Part shown: piece after piece, positions 1 through 6,608 of the stretch
Layout: every line of letters begins with the position of its first letter
Position numbering within the stretch: the stretch's first letter is position 1
Source: Ignavibacteriota bacterium
GTDB lineage: Bacteria > Bacteroidota > Ignavibacteria > UBA10030 > SZUA-254
DNA length: 12,196 nucleotides
Reading direction: 5' to 3'
Assembly (NCBI GenBank): GCA_016191715.1
Contig: JACPVN010000234.1
Span: 1-12,196 of the forward strand
Program-made: the position numbers and the translations under genes
Notes under the pieces: model-generated
Told to the model about the DNA's origin: nothing
What the model saw: only the letters and a program-made list of their open reading frames with translations
Databases searched by the model: none

Positions 1-1508
1 CGCGCAATTGGGAATGTTTCGATGCGATTATTGAAACATTGAAGAAATTGGAAAACGACGAAACGCTTCTCGTGCAATCGGGGAAACCGGTTGGTGTGTT
101 CAAAACGCACACAGATGCGCCGCGTGTTCTTATTTCAAACTCCATGCTTGTCCCGCATTGGGCAACGTGGGACGAATTCCGCCGGCTCGAAGCGCTTGGC
201 TTGACGATGTACGGACAAATGACAGCCGGAAGTTGGATTTATATCGGTTCACAGGGAATTTTGCAGGGAACGTATGAAACGTTTGCCGCCTGTGCAGAAA
301 AATATTTCGGCGGTTCGCTTGCGGGAAGATTGCTTGTTACTGCCGGACTTGGCGGTATGGGGGGCGCACAACCGCTCGCCGCAACGATGAACGGCGCGGC
401 GTGCCTCGCCATCGAAGTTGACCGTTCACGAATTGAGAAACGATTGAAGACAAAATATGTTGATGCAATGGCTGAATCGCTTGATGAAGCGTTGGCAATT
501 CTTCAAACAGCAAAAGAGTTGAAAGAACCGAAGTCCGTTGCTCTGCTCGGAAACGCGGCGGAAGTTCTTCCTGAACTCGCGGCGCGCAATATTCATGTTG
601 ATGTGTTGACCGACCAAACATCTGCGCACGACACATTGAACGGTTACGTTCCCGCACACATGAAGTATGAAGAAGCGCTGGAACTCAGAAAATCCAATCC
701 TGAAAAGTATAAAACGCTTGCGTGCGCATCAATCGTCGAACATGTGCGGGCAATGCTCGCACTTCAAAAACGCGGTGCGATAACGTTTGATTACGGAAAT
801 AATATTCGGGGCGAAGCATTAGCAAACGGGTTGACAAACGCGTTTGATATTCCCGGGTTCGTGCCGGAATATATTCGCCCGTTATTCTGCGACGGGAAAG
901 GTCCGTTCCGTTGGGCGGCGCTTTCCGGCGAACCGGAAGATATTTATAGAACAGACAGAGCCGTTCTGGAAACATTTCCCGAAAACAAACCGCTTTGTCG
1001 CTGGATTGAAAAAGCACAAAAGGAAGTTAGTTTTCAGGGATTGCCGGCGCGTATTTGCTGGCTCGGTTACGGCGAGCGTGCAAAGATGGGAAAAATATTT
1101 AATGAACTTGTTGCAAGCGGTGAAGTGAAAGCGCCGATTGTTATTGGCCGCGACCATCTCGATTGTGGTTCGGTTGCATCGCCAAACCGTGAAACGGAAA
1201 AGATGAAAGACGGAAGCGATGCCATTGCTGATTGGCCCATCTTGAACGCGTTGCTCAATGCTGTTGGCGGCGCGAGTTGGGTAAGCGTGCATCATGGCGG
1301 CGGAGTTGGAATCGGGATGAGTATTCATGCAGGGATGGTCGTTGTTGCCGATGGAACAAAGGAAGCAGGGCGACGACTTGAACGCGTGTTGACGTACGAT
1401 CCGGGAATGGGAATTATTCGGCATACGGATGCAGGTTACGAACGGGCGGTGGAGAACGCGAAAAAGTTTGGGGTGAATGTTCCCATGGTAACCACGAAGA
1501 CACACTAA
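1..1508 (+). CDS. hutU: Urocanate hydratase (urocanase), 5' end outside window
   Basis: Urocanase is the second step of histidine catabolism: NAD-dependent hydration of urocanate to 4-imidazolone-5-propionate in the cytoplasm. The frame is open from position 3 (RNWECFDAIIETL), so the TTG at 39 is not the true start; about 50 N-terminal residues of a family near 555 residues lie upstream. Numbering codons from position 3, the NAD-binding glycine-rich motif GLGGMGGAQPLAATMNG is at about 115-131. The active-site cysteine motif DHLDCGSVASPNRE has its Cys codon at 1164-1166, followed by KDGSDAIADWP and HHGGGVGIGMS. The natural family end is around GVNVPM. The last residues here (VTTKTH) and the TAA are read from an inverted-repeat arm at 1490-1509. 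The GxxExxY gene starts one base after the stop. hutI and the folate-linked steps lie 3.8 kb downstream on the same strand. Confidence 0.97.
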   Translation, partial: RNWECFDAIIETLKKLENDETLLVQSGKPVGVFKTHTDAPRVLISNSMLVPHWATWDEFRRLEALGLTMYGQMTAGSWIYIGSQGILQGTYETFAACAEKYFGGSLAGRLLVTAGLGGMGGAQPLAATMNGAACLAIEVDRSRIEKRLKTKYVDAMAESLDEALAILQTAKELKEPKSVALLGNAAEVLPELAARNIHVDVLTDQTSAHDTLNGYVPAHMKYEEALELRKSNPEKYKTLACASIVEHVRAMLALQKRGAITFDYGNNIRGEALANGLTNAFDIPGFVPEYIRPLFCDGKGPFRWAALSGEPEDIYRTDRAVLETFPENKPLCRWIEKAQKEVSFQGLPARICWLGYGERAKMGKIFNELVASGEVKAPIVIGRDHLDCGSVASPNRETEKMKDGSDAIADWPILNALLNAVGGASWVSVHHGGGVGIGMSIHAGMVVVADGTKEAGRRLERVLTYDPGMGIIRHTDAGYERAVENAKKFGVNVPMVTTKTH

Positions 1509-1509
1509 G
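1490..1509 (+). repeat. Left arm of cacgaag-type inverted repeat flanking the GxxExxY gene
   Basis: The arm reads aaccacgaagacacactaag: two units of the cacgaag/cactaag type. It is the inverse of the right arm at 1915-1943 (reverse complement beginning aaccacgaaggacacaaag). It lies inside the end of hutU, encodes that protein's last residues and contains its stop codon. The GxxExxY ATG follows immediately at 1510. Confidence 0.75.
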
Positions 1510-1899
1510 ATGGTATTGAAGGAACAAGAACTTTTATATAAAGATGAAGTGTATGCTATTGCAGGTGCGGCAATCGAAGTACACAAATGTCTTGGTTCCG
1601 GATTTCTTGAGGCCGTTTATCATGAAGCATTGGAGATAGAATTGGCGCAAAGGCGAATACCTTTTGTATCTGAGAAAGTAATTACTATTTTCTATAAGCA
1701 ACAGCAGTTGAAGAAAGAATATATTGCTGACTTTGTTTGTTATGAAAAAATCATTGTTGAAATAAAATCAATCAGTGTTCTCACGGAAAAAGAAGAAGCA
1801 CAAATTCTTAACTATTTGAAGGCAACAGGTATGCGAGTAGGTTTACTTATCAACTTTGGAAGCACAGGGAGACTCGAATGGAAACGATTCATTTATTAA
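1510..1899 (+). CDS. GxxExxY family protein (PD-(D/E)XK nuclease-like)
   Basis: A 129-residue protein of the GxxExxY family, which is assigned to the PD-(D/E)XK nuclease fold (PDDEXK_3). The naming motif is G31-F-L-E34-A-V-Y37. The candidate metal/catalytic residues are D74 (IADF) and E84-I-K86 (VEIKS), followed by a helix with Q98 and NYLK, as is usual in the family. The length matches the usual 120-130 residues and all key residues are present, so it appears intact. No biochemical role is established for the family, and nuclease activity is inferred from the fold. The ATG begins one base after the hutU stop, directly after a repeat arm, and an inverted copy of that arm lies just past the stop. 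The gene therefore looks like cargo of a small repeat-bounded element rather than part of histidine breakdown. Its last seven codons overlap the start of the next ORF. Confidence 0.9.
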   Translation: MVLKEQELLYKDEVYAIAGAAIEVHKCLGSGFLEAVYHEALEIELAQRRIPFVSEKVITIFYKQQQLKKEYIADFVCYEKIIVEIKSISVLTEKEEAQILNYLKATGMRVGLLINFGSTGRLEWKRFIY

Positions 1900-3635
1900 A
1901 AAAGAAAACGATAACTTGGTGTATCTTTGTGTCCTTCGTGGTTCAGGGATATACTCAACAACCGGAAGCGACCAGGCGCGGATGGACAATGGTCGGGATG
2001 GAAAACGGAACGCATGAAGTTCTTCGTAATATTGATGGTTCATTCGGGGCGACTAATCTTCCGTTCACAATTTCTTTATGGCTTTTCGATACTGAATCAA
2101 AACAACTATCTGCACCGGAACATCTTCAACCCGATGAATGTGTTGCCTCATTGAAAAAAGGTTACTTACCCATCTCAATTTTTTCTTATCCTGCCGGAAA
2201 CTTCAGTGTTGAGACACATCTCTTTGTTAACTCGCACGGAGATGTTAATGAGGATGCTGTTGCCTATTGCCGCGTCATCGTTCAAAACAATATACCGACA
2301 CAAGCAAATGCAAAACTTGTTCTCGTTCTTCGTCCGAAGTTAATCAATGGGAATGCAGGGGCAGTCAGTTCTGTTCTTTTTGATAAAGCATCAATGTCTG
2401 TTAGCGTGAATGATTCGCTCACAATGCTGTTTGATGAAGCGCCGGAATTATTTTTCGGTTCGTCAGGAGACATTGCATCAACATTAAATGAAATGATTCA
2501 ATCGAACAAGCGGAATGATTCCGTAAGCATTGAAACATTCAGAAGTGAACACAACGACGCATCGAGCGCGTTTGTCTTTCCTGTTTCCTGTTCAGAATCA
2601 AGAAGACGCTGGCAAACGACGTTGCAGATTCCAATGTCGTTCAAAAAATCAAAAGAAGAATTAACGCGGTTGCGAAGATTGAATGCCGAACCGGAAGAAG
2701 CGGACGTTGCCCGCTTCTGGGAACGACGGCTCAGAAAAGACGCAGTGAATATTTCGTTGCCCGATGAACAAACCGAACACGCGTATTATGCTTCGCTTGC
2801 ATATTTACTAATCTGCATGGACAACGGAGTATTACAACGTGGTCCCTTCACTGACGAAAACGATGGAACATTTGATTATTCGCAGACCTATCAAGCGTTA
2901 CTTCAATCCGGATTTCATCAAATTGTGATAGAAAACTTGGCGAGTCTGTCTTTTCAATCAGAAAAATTTATTGCACAAGCGGCAACCTATTATCGTTTTT
3001 CTCGTGATAAAGATTTTCTGAGGTCTGTTTGGAAATCAATTCTCAATATTGCCGGACAACATCAAACCGATTCCCTGTTTATCAATGAATTACGCGAAGC
3101 GGTATTTCTCGCGCGGGAACTCGGTGAGCGTGACGATGCGAAACGATTCAAGAACGCTGTGAAGGAATTAGAGAATCGAATTCCATCTGTTGACAAAACG
3201 AACGGATATGACACCGCCCCAAATCAAACCGGTATCAATGCAATTCTGTCGAGCAGTGTGGCGGCAGATATTATGTGTTCGATTCGCTCTTCTCTCTTGT
3301 ATGAAGAAAAAGAACGGCTTATTATTGGCTCAGGAATTCCGAAAGTGTGGTTACAGGCAGGAGAGAAAATTCAAATAGAAAACATGCCGACTCATTGGGG
3401 AACGTTCTCGTACACAATTCTTGTTGGCAAAGACGGAAAGAAAATATCGTTGAAACTTACCGGCGATGCAGAGCCACCGGACGGATTCATTCTCCGGCTA
3501 CCGTTCAAGGAAAACGAGATTGAACGAGCAACTATCAACCGTCGCGAAACTGCCGTCGAAGATTCGGGCGACATCGAACTTGAAACGGGAACCCGTTCTG
3601 TCAGTATCACTTTGAAAAAACCATTATCGAAATAG
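1878..3635 (+). CDS. Secreted six-hairpin glycosidase-like protein, apparently shortened
   Basis: A 585-residue exported protein. Residues 8-28 look like a signal peptide (KKK, then TITWCIFVSFVV, then QGYTQ). Residues 30-265 are mostly beta-rich. Residues 275-475 are helical, opening with FWERRLRKDAVNISLPDEQ and AYYASLAYLL, as in six-hairpin ((alpha/alpha)6) glycosidase-like proteins. Residues 480-585 form a beta domain (LIIGSGIPKVWLQAGEKI, MPTHWGTFSY) typical of the C-terminus of such proteins. About 200 helical residues is too short for a full six-hairpin barrel, and I see no clear catalytic acid pair, so it may be a degenerate or internally shortened relative; substrate unknown. The ATG lies inside the end of the GxxExxY gene (22-base overlap), and the hydrophobic signal core is read from a repeat arm, so the ancestral N-terminus may have been different. 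The stop overlaps the next start by one base (TAGTG), indicating co-translation with the metallopeptidase-like gene. Confidence 0.7.
   Translation: METIHLLKKKTITWCIFVSFVVQGYTQQPEATRRGWTMVGMENGTHEVLRNIDGSFGATNLPFTISLWLFDTESKQLSAPEHLQPDECVASLKKGYLPISIFSYPAGNFSVETHLFVNSHGDVNEDAVAYCRVIVQNNIPTQANAKLVLVLRPKLINGNAGAVSSVLFDKASMSVSVNDSLTMLFDEAPELFFGSSGDIASTLNEMIQSNKRNDSVSIETFRSEHNDASSAFVFPVSCSESRRRWQTTLQIPMSFKKSKEELTRLRRLNAEPEEADVARFWERRLRKDAVNISLPDEQTEHAYYASLAYLLICMDNGVLQRGPFTDENDGTFDYSQTYQALLQSGFHQIVIENLASLSFQSEKFIAQAATYYRFSRDKDFLRSVWKSILNIAGQHQTDSLFINELREAVFLARELGERDDAKRFKNAVKELENRIPSVDKTNGYDTAPNQTGINAILSSSVAADIMCSIRSSLLYEEKERLIIGSGIPKVWLQAGEKIQIENMPTHWGTFSYTILVGKDGKKISLKLTGDAEPPDGFILRLPFKENEIERATINRRETAVEDSGDIELETGTRSVSITLKKPLSK
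1915..1943 (-). repeat. Right arm of cacgaag-type inverted repeat flanking the GxxExxY gene
   Basis: Its reverse complement consists of units cacgaagga, cacaaagata, caccaag preceded by aac. The first ten bases match the left arm at 1490 exactly, and the same arrangement recurs at 4746-4812. On the + strand it contains TATCTTTG (1922-1929), a match to the Bacteroidetes -7 consensus TAnnTTTG, although no -33 element is evident. It is translated as part of the signal peptide of the overlapping secreted protein (CIFVSFVVQ). Confidence 0.75.
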
Positions 3636-4756
3636 TGAAAAACCTAAAATTACATATCATTTTCAACACTGTTATTTTTCTTTTTGTCTTTTCGATTGCG
3701 CAATCACAGGAAGAACAATTTGATGTTGACCTGATGATTGATTACACATCGGCGGAAGAGTGTGTTCGTTTGTTCGAAGACCAATTTGTGAACACGGAAG
3801 AAATTGCTTCGTTGCGCGGGAACAGGATAGCAACGTCAACGACCGGAATGATAGCGTCGAAGGGAATCGGCGCGTACCTGCTGAAGAATAATCTCGACAC
3901 GCTGAAACACCGGCTCTATTTTCAAACGGATGTTTATAATCTTGAAGACGCAAAACGCAATGCTGGCGCTATCAGGGAAATGCTTGATGCGTTGAAACGG
4001 AGGAATTTCAACAGGAAAGTCGTAGCGACCGTGGAACAAATCTTTCCCCATGATGTGGAAGTTTCGACAAGAATCCCCGTGTATGTTGTTGCGCTCGGAC
4101 ATGAAAACGTTGACGCGTATGTGCGGAGAATAGCATGGCGCGGAGATGAACCAATGTTCGTCGGAGAAGATGAAGGCGAACTCACTATCGTCATCAATCT
4201 CGCGCAGGCAGTAAAGTATTCCGATAATCTTGAAGAGCGATTCATTGAACTGCTCGGCGTAGTTGCGCATGAAGTATTTCACGCGGCGTTTGGCGTCTAT
4301 AAAGAAAATTCTTCGACCTGGAAAAGGTATGAGAAGAAACATCGGCAATCAATAGATGTTTTACTCGACCTGACTCACAATGAAGGAATAGCGTATTATC
4401 TATCGCTCGAACAGCAGGGGCGCGGCAATCTTCCCCGTGACTGGAATTCAAAAATGCGTGAAGTATTTATCACGTTCAATAACAATGTGAAGGAACTGCT
4501 TTCTCCCCGGACTTCCGGTGCAAGGTTATCCGAATTAATTCGTTCGGCAAACCTGAGCGGGTTCTGGGAAAGTTACGGCTCGATGACGGGAATGTACATC
4601 GCACGAACCATTGATAAACAACTCGGACGCGCGGCGCTTATTGAAACAATTTCCAACGGACCGACGGATTTTTTTCGGAAGTACATTGAACTGACAGAGA
4701 ACGACGCGGCATTTCCCAGGTTGTCGCAAAACCTAATTAAAAAGATTAACCACTAA
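3635..4756 (+). CDS. Secreted HEXXH zinc metallopeptidase-like protein (DUF5700-like)
   Basis: A 373-residue exported protein. The signal peptide is about residues 1-24 (basic MKNLKLH, hydrophobic IIFNTVIFLFVFSIA, cleavage near AQSQ). The zinc motif is H212-E213-V-F-H216, and a likely third ligand is E250 in HNEGIAYYLS, 34 residues later. This is the gluzincin-like HEXXH...E arrangement. The general shape (exported, MIDYTSAEECVRLFE near the mature N-terminus, central HEXXH, then NEGIA) resembles the DUF5700 putative zinc peptidases; that family name is from memory, so the metallopeptidase call is firmer than the DUF. Its substrate is unknown. The GTG start shares its G with the preceding TAG stop, so it is translationally coupled to the six-hairpin-like gene. 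Its last codons (AAC CAC) and TAA stop are read from the left arm of the hairpin at 4746-4812. Confidence 0.75.
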   Translation: MKNLKLHIIFNTVIFLFVFSIAQSQEEQFDVDLMIDYTSAEECVRLFEDQFVNTEEIASLRGNRIATSTTGMIASKGIGAYLLKNNLDTLKHRLYFQTDVYNLEDAKRNAGAIREMLDALKRRNFNRKVVATVEQIFPHDVEVSTRIPVYVVALGHENVDAYVRRIAWRGDEPMFVGEDEGELTIVINLAQAVKYSDNLEERFIELLGVVAHEVFHAAFGVYKENSSTWKRYEKKHRQSIDVLLDLTHNEGIAYYLSLEQQGRGNLPRDWNSKMREVFITFNNNVKELLSPRTSGARLSELIRSANLSGFWESYGSMTGMYIARTIDKQLGRAALIETISNGPTDFFRKYIELTENDAAFPRLSQNLIKKINH

Positions 4757-4812
4757 GCACACGAAGTCGCACGAAGATTACCTTTGTGTTTCTTCGTGAC
4801 CTTCGTGGTTAA
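4746..4812. repeat. Long hairpin of cacgaag units (arms without cargo)
   Basis: The arms are 4746-4776 and 4782-4812 with a five-base loop (attac). The left arm contains units cactaagca, cacgaagtcg, cacgaag. The reverse complement of the right arm contains cacgaaggt, cacgaagaaa, cacaaag. Both arms are bounded by ttaacc/ggttaa. These are the same unit types as the arms around the GxxExxY gene, here with nothing between them. The left arm carries the stop codon of the metallopeptidase-like gene. The right arm runs up to the GNAT start and contains TACCTTTG (4779-4786, including loop bases). There is no T-run after it, so it is not an ordinary intrinsic terminator, though it could still slow transcription. 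Confidence 0.85.
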
Positions 4813-4816
4813 TATT

Positions 4817-5266
4817 ATGATTCACATTCGACCAGCTACTAAAAAAGACAGCAAAACATTTCTCTCACTCATCAATGCTCTTGCCGATTACGAAAAACTT
4901 AAACGACCCACACGTTCGGCAAAACAACGACTTCTTGAGGATGCGTTCGGGAAACGGAAACGCTTCGATGCATTTCTTGCATTCGTCAATGATAAACCTG
5001 TCGGTTACGCAATCATCTTTGAAACATACTCCTCATTTCTTGCCAAACCGACGCTGTATCTCGAAGACATTTTTATTCTTGAAGAATATCGTCGTTTCGG
5101 CATTGGCAAAAAGTTTTTTGATGTCCTTCTCAAAGATGCGCGCAAGCGCAAGTGCGGTCGCATGGAGTGGACAGTGTTGGATTGGAACCTGCCGGCAATC
5201 AATTTTTATGATAAACTCGGTGCGAAAAAGATGAAAGAATGGCTGTTATACAGAATTGTACTGTAG
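4817..5266 (+). CDS. GNAT acetyltransferase, diamine/spermidine N1-acetyltransferase (SSAT)-like
   Basis: A GNAT-fold enzyme of 149 residues that transfers acetyl from acetyl-CoA to an amine. Strand 1 is IHIRPATKKD. The acetyl-CoA pyrophosphate loop is R92-R93-F-G95-I-G97. The C-terminal segment MEWTVLDWNLPAINFYDKLGA (about 116-136) and YLEDIFILEEYRR (81-93) are typical of the SSAT-like subgroup. Y131 is the usual general-acid tyrosine. The actual substrate (polyamine, thialysine or other amine) cannot be read from the sequence. I chose the ATG at 4817. The frame is also open from a TTG at 4784, but those 11 codons (CFFVTFVVNI) are translated repeat arm and the family starts at IHIRPA. No clear Shine-Dalgarno sequence is present. 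It is probably unrelated to histidine breakdown. Confidence 0.9.
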   Translation: MIHIRPATKKDSKTFLSLINALADYEKLKRPTRSAKQRLLEDAFGKRKRFDAFLAFVNDKPVGYAIIFETYSSFLAKPTLYLEDIFILEEYRRFGIGKKFFDVLLKDARKRKCGRMEWTVLDWNLPAINFYDKLGAKKMKEWLLYRIVL

Positions 5267-5273
5267 CCGTTTG

Positions 5274-5305
5274 ATTGTAAAACCCTTCCTTTTTCAGTAT
5301 CTTTG
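5274..5305 (+). promoter_or_regulatory. Candidate Bacteroidetes-type promoter for hutI
   Basis: ATTG (5274-5277), 20 bases, then TATCTTTG (5298-5305), close to the Bacteroidetes consensus TTTG-N19ish-TAnnTTTG. It lies just after the GNAT stop and about 50 bases before the hutI ATG, so it would start a transcript covering hutI and probably the folate-linked genes. The leader would contain the A-rich repeat at 5321-5350. Confidence 0.5.
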
Positions 5306-5320
5306 CACAATCTTTTTCAC

Positions 5321-5350
5321 TCCGAAATCCAAAATCCGTAATCTAAAATC
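5321..5350 (+). repeat. Short tandem repeat in hutI leader
   Basis: Three imperfect ten-base units in a row: tccgaaatcc, aaaatccgta, atctaaaatc. It ends six bases before the hutI ATG and leaves no room for a Shine-Dalgarno sequence. It resembles a dispersed intergenic repeat family, but only one copy is seen here. Confidence 0.5.
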
Positions 5351-5356
5351 AAAATA

Positions 5357-6601
5357 ATGAAACTTGCTCTCATCAACATTAAACAACTTGTTACAGTCGC
5401 TTCGCAAGGTAAACGTATGAAGGTTGGAGCGGAGATGCGCGACCTCGGCATCATCGAGAACGGCGCGGTGATGATTGAAAATGAAACGATTACCTGGGTC
5501 GGCAGAATGGAAGACCTTTCGATGGGCGACTTGAATGAGACAGATGTTGTTGATTGCACCAACTATGTTGTGATACCGGGTTTTGTTGATTCGCACACGC
5601 ATCTTGTCTTTGCAGGAAGCAGAGAAGACGAATTTGCAATGCGCTCTGCCGGCGCGACCTATCAGGAAATTGCCGAGCGTGGCGGAGGAATTCTCAACAC
5701 CGTTCGACGTGTTCGTGCCGCATCAAAAAAAGAATTAAAAAAGTTCGCACGCAAATATATCCACAATATGTTGAAGCAGGGAACAACCGTCGTCGAAATC
5801 AAAAGCGGCTACGGACTCGACATGGATAATGAAATAAAAATGCTCGAGGCGATTGCCGAACTTGGAAGAGAGGAAGTGATGACAATTGTTTCAACGTTTC
5901 TCGGCGCGCACGCAATCCCGCCTGAGTTCAAAGAGAACAAAAGCGACTACATCCGGCTCATTACAAATAAAATGATTCCGTACATCGCACAACGAAACCT
6001 TGCAGAGTTTTGTGATGTCTTCTGCGAGCAAGGATATTTCGACCTTCAGGAAACGGAGACAATTCTTTCTTCTGCAAAACAAGCGGGGCTCGCGTTGAAA
6101 CTTCACGCCGAAGAACTTTCTCCGCTTGGCGGTTCGGAACTGGCTGCAAGATTGAATACATTTTCGGTTGACCATCTTGAACACATTACTGAGAATGGAA
6201 TCAAAGCGTTAGCGGAATCTCAAACAGTCGCGACGTTGTTGCCGGGTGTTTCATTCTTTTTGAATCATCAATACGCGCCGGCACGTGCAATGATTGACGC
6301 AGGAGTTCCCGTGGCAATTGCCACCGACTTCAATCCCGGTTCCTGCATGTCGTACAGTATGCCCCTCATGATGACGATTGCCTGCACACACATGAAGATG
6401 ACGCCGGAAGAAACAATTACGGCAACAACACTCAATGCCGCCGCCGCACTCAACCGTTCGCACGAGTATGGCAGTATCGAAGTCGGTAAAAAAGCGGATG
6501 TTGTTATCTTCGATATTCCCAATTACAAATTCTTGCCGTATCACTTTGGTGAAAATCATGTGTATCGGACAATTAAACATGGAGTCCTCTTAGAATTTTA
6601 A
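5357..6601 (+). CDS. hutI: Imidazolonepropionase
   Basis: An amidohydrolase-superfamily enzyme that hydrolyses 4-imidazolone-5-propionate to N-formimino-L-glutamate, the third step of histidine degradation. At 414 residues it matches the family length. Metal ligands are visible: H80 and H82 in FVDSHTHLVFAG, H250 in LKLHAEE, and D324 in ATDFNPGSC. Also present are GGGI (109-112), the substrate-loop motif IKSGYGLD (148-155) and DHLEH (272-276). The ATG at 5357 precedes a normal N-terminal beta strand (MKLALINIKQLVT); there is no Shine-Dalgarno sequence. It takes the product of HutU and hands formiminoglutamate to the formimidoyltransferase next downstream. A Bacteroidetes-type promoter candidate at 5274-5305 could drive it independently of hutU, from which it is separated by four unrelated genes. 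Confidence 0.98.
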   Translation: MKLALINIKQLVTVASQGKRMKVGAEMRDLGIIENGAVMIENETITWVGRMEDLSMGDLNETDVVDCTNYVVIPGFVDSHTHLVFAGSREDEFAMRSAGATYQEIAERGGGILNTVRRVRAASKKELKKFARKYIHNMLKQGTTVVEIKSGYGLDMDNEIKMLEAIAELGREEVMTIVSTFLGAHAIPPEFKENKSDYIRLITNKMIPYIAQRNLAEFCDVFCEQGYFDLQETETILSSAKQAGLALKLHAEELSPLGGSELAARLNTFSVDHLEHITENGIKALAESQTVATLLPGVSFFLNHQYAPARAMIDAGVPVAIATDFNPGSCMSYSMPLMMTIACTHMKMTPEETITATTLNAAAALNRSHEYGSIEVGKKADVVIFDIPNYKFLPYHFGENHVYRTIKHGVLLEF

Positions 6602-6608
6602 ATTGAAA

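Noticed and set aside
882..1586. 234-codon open frame on the minus strand opposite hutU
   Set aside because: It is entirely antisense to a gene with clear urocanase motifs, has no recognisable domain and reads as frame shadow (Cys/Arg/His-rich).
3836..4348. 170-codon minus-strand frame opposite the metallopeptidase-like gene
   Set aside because: It has no family features, while the plus strand has a signal peptide and an HEXXH site; it is a shadow.
4782..4812. Rho-independent terminator after the metallopeptidase-like gene
   Set aside because: The hairpin is strong but not G+C-rich at its base and has no following T-run; it is better explained as the repeat family seen around the GxxExxY gene.
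1490..4812. CRISPR array suggested by recurring short repeats
   Set aside because: The copies are inverted, imperfect and kilobases apart or immediately adjacent; there are no regularly spaced direct repeats and no cas genes.
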